Of a stretch of 64,000 nt of DNA, positions 26,412 to 34,702 are shown piece by piece. Source of the DNA: Mycobacterium colombiense (lineage in GTDB: Bacteria > Actinomycetota > Actinomycetes > Mycobacteriales > Mycobacteriaceae). The position numbers and the translations under genes were made by a program. The notes under the pieces are model-generated. The model was not told where the DNA came from. It did no database searches and saw only the letters and a program-made list of their open reading frames with translations. The DNA lies in assembly GCF_001672755.1 (NCBI RefSeq), contig NZ_LZKI01000197.1, forward strand, positions 26,282 to 90,281, in the 5' to 3' direction. The first letter of the stretch is position 1; each line of letters starts with the position of its first letter.

Positions 26412-26810
26412 CTACGTGCTCGGCCGGAACTGGTGCAGCACCAGGTCGTTGTCGAAGGTTTGGTAATGGACCTCGACCGGCATTCCGGGCGTCACGTCGG
26501 CCGGGTCGATGCCGGTCAGGTTTGACACCAGCCGCACCCCCTCCTCGAGTTCCACGAGCACGACGACGTAGGGGTACTCGAAGAACGGAAACTTCGGCTC
26601 GTGCGGCATCACGTAGCTGTAGACGGTGCCGCGGCCCGACGACTCGATGGCCGCCCAGTCCAGCGACCGGCAGTGTGGGCACATCGGGCGGGGTGGATGA
26701 CGCAGCTGTCCGCACCCGCCGCAGCGTTGGATCAGGAGTTTGTTCTCCCGCAACCCATTCCAGAAGAATTCGGTGTCCGGGGTGATCGCCGGAGCCAGAC
26801 GGGCCGCCAT
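26412..26810 (-). CDS. DUF35 OB-fold protein, free-standing C-terminal half of ChsH2
   Basis: Small protein of 132 residues with an N-terminal rubredoxin-like zinc ribbon (CGGCGQLRHPPRPMCPHC, Cys-x2-Cys-x10-Cys-x2-Cys) and a C-terminal OB-fold. This is the DUF35 architecture that forms the C-terminal half of ChsH2 (Rv3542c), where it binds Ltp2 and is needed for aldol cleavage. Here it is a separate gene: its ATG overlaps the stop of the preceding MaoC-like gene (TGATG at 26808-26812). Together the two encode 313 residues, about the length of fused ChsH2. I infer it is the Ltp2-like enzyme's partner. Confidence 0.88.
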   Translation of the reverse strand: MAARLAPAITPDTEFFWNGLRENKLLIQRCGGCGQLRHPPRPMCPHCRSLDWAAIESSGRGTVYSYVMPHEPKFPFFEYPYVVVLVELEEGVRLVSNLTGIDPADVTPGMPVEVHYQTFDNDLVLHQFRPST

Positions 26811-27355
26811 CAGCCGGCCGGCCTGAAGCGCAGCACCCGGAATCGCTGGCGTCCCAACACCTCGCCGTTCTGGTCGGTGTAGGTCGTGAGCCAGGTCAGG
26901 AAGAATCCGGTGCCCAGCGCCGTCTTCTTCTCGTCGGAGACCGACTCGTAGACCGTCGTCGCGCTGATCACGTCGCCCAGCCTGGGGTACCGTTCGATCT
27001 CGAATTCCGAATTCGTGGCCACCGTGCTGGTGTAGCCGGCCTCGTCGAGGAACGCCGTTGGATTGCTGTGGATCTCGACGGGTGCGCCGCCGCGCTCGCC
27101 GATTCCCTCCAGCTTCGGCGACGGCATGGTCCAGGTCTGCAGCATCACCGGCGGCGAGACGATGCCGCCGAACCGGGATGACGCGGCGAACTCCGGATCG
27201 ATGTAGACGGGGTTCATGTCGGCCATCGCGTACGCCCAGTGCCGGATCATCGGCTGGTTCACCGGGTCGGGCGCCAGCGAGGGCTTTCCGGTGCCGCCGG
27301 TCGGCTGGCCGACGAGGGCCCGCACCTTGGCGCTGACGTCTTCTGAGTCGGTCAC
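26810..27355 (-). CDS. MaoC-like protein, free-standing N-terminal half of ChsH2
   Basis: Hot-dog-fold protein of 181 residues, starting with GTG. It has NQPMIRHWAYAMADMNPVYIDPEFAASS, typical of the FAS1/MaoC_dehydrat_N-like half, and VNSEFEIERYPRLGDVISATTVYESVSDEKKTALGTGFFLTWLTTY-type content. In M. tuberculosis this domain is fused to DUF35 in ChsH2 (Rv3542c) and forms the hydratase with ChsH1. Here it ends exactly where the DUF35 gene begins, overlapping by one base. The expected partner is the ChsH1-like protein at 24843-25298. It follows the FadE29-like gene by 18 bp. Confidence 0.86.
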   Translation of the reverse strand: MTDSEDVSAKVRALVGQPTGGTGKPSLAPDPVNQPMIRHWAYAMADMNPVYIDPEFAASSRFGGIVSPPVMLQTWTMPSPKLEGIGERGGAPVEIHSNPTAFLDEAGYTSTVATNSEFEIERYPRLGDVISATTVYESVSDEKKTALGTGFFLTWLTTYTDQNGEVLGRQRFRVLRFRPAG

Positions 27356-27373
27356 TGAGTCCTGTCCTCCTTG

Positions 27374-28558
27374 CTATTTCGCGGACCGAAGGTCGCGCGG
27401 TGCCCGGGGCATGCCCAACCCGGCCATGGCGATGATGTCACGTTGAATCTCGTTGGCGCCGCCCCCGAAGGTATTGATGACGGCCTGGCGGTAGGCGGAT
27501 TCCAGCGCGCCGCGCAGCGGAGCCTCGGCGCCGCGCCGCACCCCGTTGCCGTTCAGCACCTCGAGCAGCTCCCGGGCGACCTGCTGCGTGAGCTCGGTGC
27601 CGAACACCTTGGCCGCCGACGCCTCGCCCATGCTGAGCGCCCCCTTCGTCATCGCCGCGTTCACCCGTGAATTGACGAGCTTGTACGCGGCCACTTGGGC
27701 TTCGACTCGGGCCAGCGCCGATTGCACCCAGGGCTGGTCGATGACGCGACCACCGTCGAGCTCGGTGCTGACGGCCCAGTCCAGGGTCTTCTCGAACAGC
27801 GGCTCGAGCGCGCCGAGATTGCCCAGGGCGGCGCGCTCGAAGTTCAGCTGCGTGGTGATCAGCTGCCAGCCCTGGTTCTCCGCGCCCACCAACGCGCTGA
27901 CCGGCACCCGCACGTCGTCGTAGAACGTGTAGAAGGTCGAGATGCCCGGCATGGTGTGCAGCGGCTGCCAGGAGAATCCGGGCGAGGAGGTCGGCACGAT
28001 GAGGATGGAAATGCCCTTGTGCTTCTTGGCATCCGGATCGGTGCGCACGGCCAGCCAGATGTAGTCGGCGTAGGCCGCGCCGCTGGTGAACATCTTCTGG
28101 CCGTTGATCACATACTCGTCACCGACGCGGACGGCCGTCGTGCGCACCGAGGCCAGGTCGCTGCCGGCGCCCGGCTCGGAGTAGCCGATGGCGAATTCGA
28201 CGGTGCCGTCCAGGATCGCCGGCAGAAATCGCTGCTTCTGCTCGTCGGTGCCGTAGTGCATCAGCGTCGGGCCGACGGTGTTGAGCGTCACCAGTGGGAT
28301 GGGAGCGCTGACCCGGCGCGCCTCCTCGGAGAAGATGAACTGCTCGATGGCCGAGAATCCTTGTCCACCATATTCTTTAGGCCATCCGACGCCCAGCAGG
28401 TTGGCCGCCGCCAGGGCGCGGACGCATTCGCGCACCGCGGGACCGCCCTCCATCCGCTCGTTGACCGCGGCGACGCGTTCCGGCGTCATCACGGTCTCCA
28501 GCGTCGCGCGGATCTCGGTGCGCAGCTTCTCTTGCTCCGGCGTGTATTCCAGGTCCAT
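27374..28558 (-). CDS. Acyl-CoA dehydrogenase, FadE29-like subunit
   Basis: Acyl-CoA dehydrogenase of 394 residues with conserved FAD and substrate motifs: IGYSEPGAGSDLASVRTTA, VINGQKMFTSGA, and the C-terminal TFGGGANEIQRDIIAMAGLGMPR. It resembles FadE29 (Rv3543c, ChsE2). With the FadE28-like protein it should form a heteromeric dehydrogenase acting on a short, branched or bulky CoA thioester, introducing the double bond before hydration by the MaoC pair. It lies 4 bp after the P450 gene. Confidence 0.87.
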   Translation of the reverse strand: MDLEYTPEQEKLRTEIRATLETVMTPERVAAVNERMEGGPAVRECVRALAAANLLGVGWPKEYGGQGFSAIEQFIFSEEARRVSAPIPLVTLNTVGPTLMHYGTDEQKQRFLPAILDGTVEFAIGYSEPGAGSDLASVRTTAVRVGDEYVINGQKMFTSGAAYADYIWLAVRTDPDAKKHKGISILIVPTSSPGFSWQPLHTMPGISTFYTFYDDVRVPVSALVGAENQGWQLITTQLNFERAALGNLGALEPLFEKTLDWAVSTELDGGRVIDQPWVQSALARVEAQVAAYKLVNSRVNAAMTKGALSMGEASAAKVFGTELTQQVARELLEVLNGNGVRRGAEAPLRGALESAYRQAVINTFGGGANEIQRDIIAMAGLGMPRAPRDLRSAK

Positions 28559-28562
28559 CGGC

Positions 28563-29759
28563 TCAGGCCCCCATCCGCACCGGCATGCGTTTCACCCCGG
28601 GCACCATGGTGGCGCGCATCCGGTCCACCTCGCCCACCAGCTCCATGCGGGGAAACCGGCGCAGCAGCTCGTCGAAAAGCACCGTCGCCTCCAGTCGCGC
28701 CAATTGTGCTCCCACGCAGGAATGTTCGCCACAGCCGAAGGCGATGTGCGGGTTCGGGTGGCGGGTCACGTCGAACTCCTCGGAGTCGGGGCCGAACACG
28801 TCCTCGTCCCGGTTGGCCGATCCGTAGAGCATCACCACCACCTCGCCGGCGCGGATCCGCTGACCGCGGATCTCGACGTCGGCTGTCGCGGTGCGGGCCA
28901 TGTGTACCACGGGACTGTTCCACCGCAACATCTCCTCGACCGCGAGGGGGATGCGGGCGGGATCCTCGACGAGCAGGCGGTATTGGTCGGGGTGCGCGAT
29001 CAGCGCCAGCGTTCCCAGGGCGATGAGGTTGCGGGTGGTTTCGTTGCCGGCCACCAGCAAAAGGAAGGCGAAGTTGAGCAGGTCTTCGTCGGTCAACCGG
29101 TGTTCGTCGATCTCGGCCTCCGCCAGGACCGAGAGCAAGTCGTCCCGCGGTTGCACACGGCGGGCCGCGATCAGCTTCTGGAAGTACTCGTAGAGCTGCC
29201 CTGCCGCCACCATTGAGTCCAGCTCGATCTCCGGGTCGGCCGTTCCGGTGGCCGCATCCGACCACGCCCGGAACTGCTCCCAGTCGTCGGGCGGGGCGCC
29301 GATCAGTTCGGCGATCATCCGGGTGGGCAGCGGAGCGGCGATCTGTTCGGCGAACTCGTGCGCGGAGCCAGGCTCGATGCCGTCGAGAATGCCGCGCACG
29401 ATCTCGCGGATCTTGGGCTCGAGCACCGAAACACGCCGCCGGGTGAATCCGGAATTGATCAACTTGCGCATCTGCCGGTGCCGCGGCGGATCGGTGAAGA
29501 TCAGACTGCCCAGCTGGACTGGGTTGGGCAGCTGCGGATCGGGGATCGTGATGCCCTGGGTCGAGGTGAACAGGGCCGGATTGCTCGACACGTACCGGAT
29601 GTCCTCGTATTTCAGCAGCGCCCAGAAGTTGGTGACGTCGTTCCAGCACACCGGCGCCGTCGCGCGCAGCTCCCGGTAGGCGGGGTACGGGTCACCCGCG
29701 TAAAAGTCGGGGGAGTGCAGTGGGAAGCCCGGTGAGCGCAGCGGCGGACGAGTCTGCAC
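28563..29759 (-). CDS. Cytochrome P450, first gene of the igr-like operon
   Basis: Soluble bacterial P450 of 398 residues. The I-helix oxygen-activation motif is AGNETT, the K-helix ExxR is present in EEMLRWNS context, and the heme-binding loop is FGCGEHSCVG with Cys348 as thiolate ligand. The position matches cyp125 at the head of the igr operon, so terminal hydroxylation of a methyl-branched side chain or terpenoid is a reasonable inference. The sequence alone does not place it in the CYP125 family. The GTG start has GAGAGGGG just upstream. The promoter -10 box TAATCT (29793-29798, reverse strand) lies inside the palindromic operator. Confidence 0.9.
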   Translation of the reverse strand: MQTRPPLRSPGFPLHSPDFYAGDPYPAYRELRATAPVCWNDVTNFWALLKYEDIRYVSSNPALFTSTQGITIPDPQLPNPVQLGSLIFTDPPRHRQMRKLINSGFTRRRVSVLEPKIREIVRGILDGIEPGSAHEFAEQIAAPLPTRMIAELIGAPPDDWEQFRAWSDAATGTADPEIELDSMVAAGQLYEYFQKLIAARRVQPRDDLLSVLAEAEIDEHRLTDEDLLNFAFLLLVAGNETTRNLIALGTLALIAHPDQYRLLVEDPARIPLAVEEMLRWNSPVVHMARTATADVEIRGQRIRAGEVVVMLYGSANRDEDVFGPDSEEFDVTRHPNPHIAFGCGEHSCVGAQLARLEATVLFDELLRRFPRMELVGEVDRMRATMVPGVKRMPVRMGA

Positions 29760-29789
29760 GGCAAGCCCCTCTCGCAGGACACCCGATCC

Positions 29790-29810
29790 GACAGATTAGT
29801 GCAATCTGTC
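29790..29810. promoter_or_regulatory. 21-bp perfect palindrome on P450 promoter, likely TetR operator
   Basis: GACAGATT-N5-AATCTGTC is a perfect 8-5-8 inverted repeat between the divergent P450 operon and aldehyde dehydrogenase gene. It covers TAATCT (29793-29798, reverse strand), a good -10 box for the P450 gene 31 bp away, so binding would block the promoter. The TetR encoded at the end of the operon is the obvious candidate ligand. A weaker AT-rich inverted repeat, CCAA-AATA-TTGG, is at 29857-29868 nearer the aldehyde dehydrogenase. Confidence 0.7.
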
Positions 29811-29953
29811 TGCCGAATGTGTCTACTCCGCGCCGCCGCGTGCTGTCAATACGACACCAAAATATTGGAGTAGCTCGGATTTCACGCGATTGATGATTGA
29901 CGGCGGACACGCGGGGGTGTACACCAAGTGATCAGATGACCGGAGGAAGCAAC

Positions 29954-31414
29954 ATGGCCGATTCGCCCGCTCTTGTCCAGACCTACCAGCTCTACATCGA
30001 CGGCCAATGGGTCGAGCCGCAGGACGGTCGCTACGACGATCTGTCCCCGTCCACCGAGGCCGTCATCGCCACCGCACCCGACGCGAGCGTCGCGCAGGTC
30101 GACGACGCGATCGCGGCCGCGCGCCGCGCCTTCGACAGCGGGCCTTGGGGCACGATGTCCGCCGAGCGGCGCGCCGCGTGCCTGAACCAGCTGGGCGAAG
30201 CGCTGACCAAGCATGCCGACGACTTCTTCGCGCTGTCACAGGCGGAGTGGGGCTGCATCGCCAACGAGCGCATCATGCAGATCGACGGCACCGGGTTCAT
30301 GTCCATGCACGCCGCCCAGCTCGCCACCCAGTTGGTCGACCAGGAGGTCACCGGCATCAGCGCCGGAACCACGTTGCTGCGCCACGCACCGCTGGGCGTC
30401 GTATCGGTGCTCACGCCGTGGAATTTCCCGCACTGCCTCAACGTGATGAAGCTGAATCATGCGCTGGCCGCGGGAAACACGGTGGTGTTGAAGCCCTCTC
30501 CGCTGACACCGCTGGCCGGGCTGGCGCTGGCGCGGCTCATCGACGAGCACACCGACATCCCGCCGGGGGTGGTCAACGTGGTCACCCCCTCGGGCGTCGA
30601 GGCGGCCAAGCTGCTGACCACCGATCCGCGCATCGACATGGTGAGCTTCACCGGCAGCTCGGTCGTCGGCCGCCAGGTGATGTCGGCGGCCGGCGACACG
30701 ATGAAGCGAATCCTTTTGGAGCTGGGCGGAAAGTCGGCCAGCATCGTGCTCGACGACGCCGTCGTGACCGACGAGATGCTGGAACAGATGCTGTTCCAAT
30801 CCTGTTCGCTGCATGCAGGGCAGGCCTGCATCCTGCACAGCCGGCTGTTGTTGCCCGATTCGCTGCACGACGACGTCGTCGATCGGCTGGCCGCGCTGGC
30901 CCGTGAGGTCAAGGTGGGCGACCCCACCGATCCCGACGTGCAGATGGGTCCGCTGATCAGCGCGGCGCAACGCGACCGGGTCGAGGCACACATCGCCGCC
31001 GCACGCAGCGACGGGGCCAAGCTGGTGACCGGCGGCGGCCGGCCGGCCGGCCTGGACGTCGGCTACTACGTCGAACCGACGATCCTGTCCGGGGTGGAGC
31101 CCAATTCGACTATCGCGCAAGAGGAAGTGTTCGGCCCGGTGTTGTCGGTACTGCGCTACCGCGACGACGACGACGCCGTCGCCATCGCGAACAACTCGCA
31201 ATACGGGCTCTCCGGTGCGGTGTGGGGTGACGACGTGGACCGCGCCGTCGGCGTGGCGCGCCGCATCCGCACCGGCCAGATCGCGGTCAACGGCATCAGC
31301 CCCGGCGGCGCGCCGTTCGGTGGCTTCAAGCTCAGCGGGCTGGGCCGCGAGGGCGGCGGAATCGGCGGGCTGCACCAGTACATGGAAGCGATGGCCATCG
31401 GGGTTCCCGCGTGA
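29954..31414 (+). CDS. NAD(P)-dependent aldehyde dehydrogenase
   Basis: Aldehyde dehydrogenase of 486 residues. Motifs: PWNFPHCLNVMKLNHALAAG, FTGSSVVGRQV cofactor loop, LELGGKSA with the general-base Glu, HAGQACILHSR with nucleophile Cys292, and EEVFGPVLSVLRY. ATG at 29954 has GGAGGA at 29942-29947; an upstream in-frame start at 29897 is not supported. It should convert the aldehyde made by the alcohol dehydrogenase of the divergent operon to an acid. Its stop overlaps the GTG of the CoA-transferase gene (GTGA at 31411-31414), linking acid formation to CoA activation. Confidence 0.92.
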   Translation: MADSPALVQTYQLYIDGQWVEPQDGRYDDLSPSTEAVIATAPDASVAQVDDAIAAARRAFDSGPWGTMSAERRAACLNQLGEALTKHADDFFALSQAEWGCIANERIMQIDGTGFMSMHAAQLATQLVDQEVTGISAGTTLLRHAPLGVVSVLTPWNFPHCLNVMKLNHALAAGNTVVLKPSPLTPLAGLALARLIDEHTDIPPGVVNVVTPSGVEAAKLLTTDPRIDMVSFTGSSVVGRQVMSAAGDTMKRILLELGGKSASIVLDDAVVTDEMLEQMLFQSCSLHAGQACILHSRLLLPDSLHDDVVDRLAALAREVKVGDPTDPDVQMGPLISAAQRDRVEAHIAAARSDGAKLVTGGGRPAGLDVGYYVEPTILSGVEPNSTIAQEEVFGPVLSVLRYRDDDDAVAIANNSQYGLSGAVWGDDVDRAVGVARRIRTGQIAVNGISPGGAPFGGFKLSGLGREGGGIGGLHQYMEAMAIGVPA

Positions 31415-33705
31415 CGGCACCCCTCGCGGGGCTGCACATCGTCGAAATCGCAAGTGAGATCTCGGGTCCCTACGCGGCAAAGCTTCTCGTCGACCTGGGC
31501 GCCGAGGTCATCAAGATCGAGCCGCCTACTGGGGACCCGCTGCGGCACTGGGGCCCGTTTGCCTCGGACATCGCCGACCCGGACCGGTCGGGCCTGTTCG
31601 AGTACCTGAACGCCGGCAAACACGGTGCCACGCTTGATCTCTCGAAGGCAAAAGACGTCGCTGCCGCGCGCGAACTCATCGCTCAGGCGCACCTGCTGGT
31701 CGACGACTCCGGACCCGGGACGTTGGAGGGGTGCGGCCTCGGGGTCGATGACCTGCAGCGAATCAATCCAAACCTGGTGTTACTACGCATCTCTGGGTTC
31801 GGTCAGTCCGGGCCGTTCAGCCGCCGGCGGGCCACACCGCTGACTCTGCAGGCGGCATCGGGCTGGATCAGCTCCCGGGATCCCGAGCGCCCGCCGGTCC
31901 AGGTGGGCGCCCGGATCGCCGAGTACGTCGCCGGCGCCTACGGCGCGCTGGGTGCGCTGACCGCCCTGCGGTCACGGCCCGACGGTCGCGTCGCCGAAGT
32001 GGATGTCTCGCAGCTGGAATCGTTGCTGTCGACGCTGCCGTATCCGATGTTGATGGCGCAACGGATGCGCCGGCTGGGACTGCCCGCCAACCTGCGGTCG
32101 GCGCCCATGCTGGGCGTCGTGCGGGCCGCCGACGGCTGGGTGGGCATCAACTGCCTCACGGGCCAGCACTGGCTCGACGTCTGCGCGATGCTCGGTCTGC
32201 CCGAGTTCAGCGAGCATCAGCTCGCGATCATGCTGGGTGGCCCGGAGCGCGACGACTTCTTCGCCAAGGCCGAGCCGGTGCTGGCCGGCCAGACCGTCGC
32301 CGAGATCGTGGAACTCGCTCAGGCGCTGCGGATTCCGGCCGCCCCGGTCAACGACGGCGCCACCGTGCTCGATTGCCCGCAATACGCGCAGCGGGGGTTC
32401 TTCGTCGAAGCCGGACCGTCTAGCCGTCCCGGACCGCCCTTCCGGTTCTCGAAAACACCTGTAGCGCAGCACTGTTCGGCGCCAGGCTCTCGGGCGTCAC
32501 GAACCGCGAAGTGGACGGGTGACGGCCAAGCGCTTCGGCGGTCGGAGGGGCCGCTGCCCTTCACCGGGCTGCGGGTGCTCGATTTGACCACGTTCTGGGC
32601 CGGCGCGTATCTCACCTGTTACCTCGGGGCATTCGGTGCCGACATCGTCAAGGTCGAGTCGATCCAGCGGCCCGACGGGCACCGCTACTCGGGGGCGTTC
32701 GCCTACGAGGGCGACGACTGGTACGAGCGCAGCCCTATCTGGCAGGGCACCAACCTCAACAAGCGCGATCTCACGCTGGACCTGACGTCGCCGCGGGGCC
32801 TCGACCTGGCGCGGCGGCTGGCCGCGGAGGCCGACGTCGTGGTGGAGAATTTCTCGCCGCGCGTCGTGGAAAACTTCGGTCTGGATTACGACTCGCTGAC
32901 AGCGCTGAACCCCGCCGTGATCGTGGTGCGGATGCCCGGGTACGGCCTGCGCGGCCCGTGGCGCGATTACGTCGGCTGGGCGCTGAACTTCGAGCAGACC
33001 TCCGGAATGTCGGCGGTCACCGGCTACCCCGACGGCCCGCCGTGTAACCCGCAGGGGCCCGCTGACCCGATCGTCGGCGTGCACGCCGGGGTCGCGCTGC
33101 TGGCCGCGCTCGAGCACCGCAACCGCACCGGCGCCGGCCAACTCATCGAGATAGCCCAGATCGAGGTCGCCGCCGCGGTCACCGCCGAACCGGTGATCGA
33201 GTACTCGATGAACGGCGTCGTGCGCCCGCGCGAGGGCAACCGCCGGCGCGGCTGCCTGCAGGGCGTCTACCCGACCAACGAGGACGACGTGTGGGTGGCG
33301 CTGTCGGTGCCCGATCAACCGATCGACCATGACGTGTTCGACGAGCTCGTCGCCGCCTGGACCCGCACGCAGACCGCCGCGGCGATCGTCGACACCCTTC
33401 AGCGACAGGGGATCGCGGCGGAGCGGGTGATGACCGGAGACCAGATGTATGACCCCGAACTCATCGGGGCCCAGCTCGACGCGCGCGGCTACTACGAGGA
33501 GCTCGAACACCGGATCACCGGGCCGCACCGCTACCCCGGCTGGCCCTTTCGCATCACGCCCGGACCGCGGCGCCACCACCGCACCGCCCCGCCGACGCTC
33601 GGCCAGCACAACGACGAGGTCCTGCGTGAGCTGGGGCTGTCGGAGGCGGAGGTCGCGGACCTGCGTCACCGGCTGGTGATCGGGGAGCGGGTGCTCAACA
33701 CATAG
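31411..33705 (+). CDS. Family III CoA-transferase, double-domain (CaiB/BaiF fusion)
   Basis: Protein of 764 residues made of two successive CaiB/BaiF domains. The first starts LAGLHIVEIASEISGPYAAKLLVDLGAEVIKIEPP (split here in reading) and runs to about 365; the second begins near residue 380 with FTGLRVLDLTTFWAGAYLTC. Family III enzymes are usually homodimers of interlocked ~400-residue chains, so the fusion may act as a built-in dimer. By eye, the position of the catalytic Asp of formyl-CoA transferase is Glu in both halves (VDVSQLE and IEIAQIE), which needs an alignment to confirm. Translationally coupled to the aldehyde dehydrogenase, it likely activates the acid product as a CoA ester. 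Confidence 0.88.
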   Translation: MTAPLAGLHIVEIASEISGPYAAKLLVDLGAEVIKIEPPTGDPLRHWGPFASDIADPDRSGLFEYLNAGKHGATLDLSKAKDVAAARELIAQAHLLVDDSGPGTLEGCGLGVDDLQRINPNLVLLRISGFGQSGPFSRRRATPLTLQAASGWISSRDPERPPVQVGARIAEYVAGAYGALGALTALRSRPDGRVAEVDVSQLESLLSTLPYPMLMAQRMRRLGLPANLRSAPMLGVVRAADGWVGINCLTGQHWLDVCAMLGLPEFSEHQLAIMLGGPERDDFFAKAEPVLAGQTVAEIVELAQALRIPAAPVNDGATVLDCPQYAQRGFFVEAGPSSRPGPPFRFSKTPVAQHCSAPGSRASRTAKWTGDGQALRRSEGPLPFTGLRVLDLTTFWAGAYLTCYLGAFGADIVKVESIQRPDGHRYSGAFAYEGDDWYERSPIWQGTNLNKRDLTLDLTSPRGLDLARRLAAEADVVVENFSPRVVENFGLDYDSLTALNPAVIVVRMPGYGLRGPWRDYVGWALNFEQTSGMSAVTGYPDGPPCNPQGPADPIVGVHAGVALLAALEHRNRTGAGQLIEIAQIEVAAAVTAEPVIEYSMNGVVRPREGNRRRGCLQGVYPTNEDDVWVALSVPDQPIDHDVFDELVAAWTRTQTAAAIVDTLQRQGIAAERVMTGDQMYDPELIGAQLDARGYYEELEHRITGPHRYPGWPFRITPGPRRHHRTAPPTLGQHNDEVLRELGLSEAEVADLRHRLVIGERVLNT

Positions 33706-33764
33706 CCGCCAGGAACGCATGGCCGCCCTTTGGTGAACCGCACCTGACGTGCCAAGCTCTGGAC

Positions 33765-34673
33765 ATGGTCATGGAGATCGCCCGCCCCAAACTTGAAGGA
33801 AACGTCGCCGTCGGTGAAGACCGCCAGATCGGTTTCGCCGAGTTCGGTGACCCGCAGGGCCGGGCCGTTTTCTGGCTGCACGGCACCCCCGGTGCGCGCC
33901 GGCAGATTCCCACCGAAGCCCGCCTGTATGCCAAGGACCACGGCATCCGCCTGATCGGCCTGGACCGCCCGGGAATCGGCTCGTCGTCGCCGCATCGGTA
34001 CCCGAACATCCGGGCCTTCGCCGACGACCTGCGCACGATCGCGGGCATACTCGGCATCGACAAGATGGCCGTGATCGGCCTGTCCGGCGGCGGCCCGTAC
34101 GCGCTCGCGGCCGCCGCGGCGATGCCCGACCGGGTGGTGGCGGCCGGCATCCTGGGCGGCGTCGCGCCGTTCCTCGGCGACGAGGGCATCACCAGCGGGC
34201 TGATGAACCTGGGCAAGCGGGTGGCGCCCCTGCTGAAGCTGGGCGGCGACCCGCTGCGGATCGGCGCGAGCCTGGTGGTTCGCGCCATCCGTCCGGTCGC
34301 GAACCCTGCGCTGTATCTCTACGCCGCGATATCGCCCGAGGGCGACCGGCGCCTGCTCACCCGGCCCGAGTTCGGGGCGATGTTCCTCGACGACCTGCTC
34401 AACGGCAGCCGCAAGCAGCTGGCCGCCCCCTTCAACGACGTCATCCTGTTCACCCAGGACTGGGGATTCCGGCTCGACGAGGTCAAAGTCCCGGTCCGCT
34501 GGTGGCACGGCGACAGCGACCACATCGTGCCGTTCGCCCACGGCCAGCACGTCGTGAACCTGCTGCCCGATTGCGAGCTGATCGTGCTCCCCGGTGAGAG
34601 TCATCTCGGCGGGCTGGGCCGCGGCGAGGAGATCCTGGCCACCCTGATGAAGATCTGGGACGAGAAAGGCTGA
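33765..34673 (+). CDS. Alpha/beta-hydrolase (Rv1191-like)
   Basis: Hydrolase of 302 residues with the oxyanion segment WLHGTPGARRQ, the nucleophile elbow GLSGGG, a late acid in HGDSDHIVPF and a catalytic His in GESHLGG. It lacks signal peptide and membrane helices. Synteny with Rv1191 (between proline genes and fadD36) marks the return of the M. tuberculosis gene order after the catabolic island. Two in-frame ATGs (33765, 33771) are possible and neither has a good ribosome site. The substrate is unknown. Confidence 0.8.
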   Translation: MVMEIARPKLEGNVAVGEDRQIGFAEFGDPQGRAVFWLHGTPGARRQIPTEARLYAKDHGIRLIGLDRPGIGSSSPHRYPNIRAFADDLRTIAGILGIDKMAVIGLSGGGPYALAAAAAMPDRVVAAGILGGVAPFLGDEGITSGLMNLGKRVAPLLKLGGDPLRIGASLVVRAIRPVANPALYLYAAISPEGDRRLLTRPEFGAMFLDDLLNGSRKQLAAPFNDVILFTQDWGFRLDEVKVPVRWWHGDSDHIVPFAHGQHVVNLLPDCELIVLPGESHLGGLGRGEEILATLMKIWDEKG

Positions 34674-34690
34674 CCTTCTCCGGCGCCGGG

Positions 34691-34696
34691 TAGCCT
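34691..34696 (+). promoter_or_regulatory. Leaderless-type -10 box for fadD36
   Basis: TAGCCT lies 6 nt before the GTG at 34703, with no Shine-Dalgarno sequence between, so the transcript probably begins at the start codon. Confidence 0.5.
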
Positions 34697-34702
34697 GCTG
34701 AC

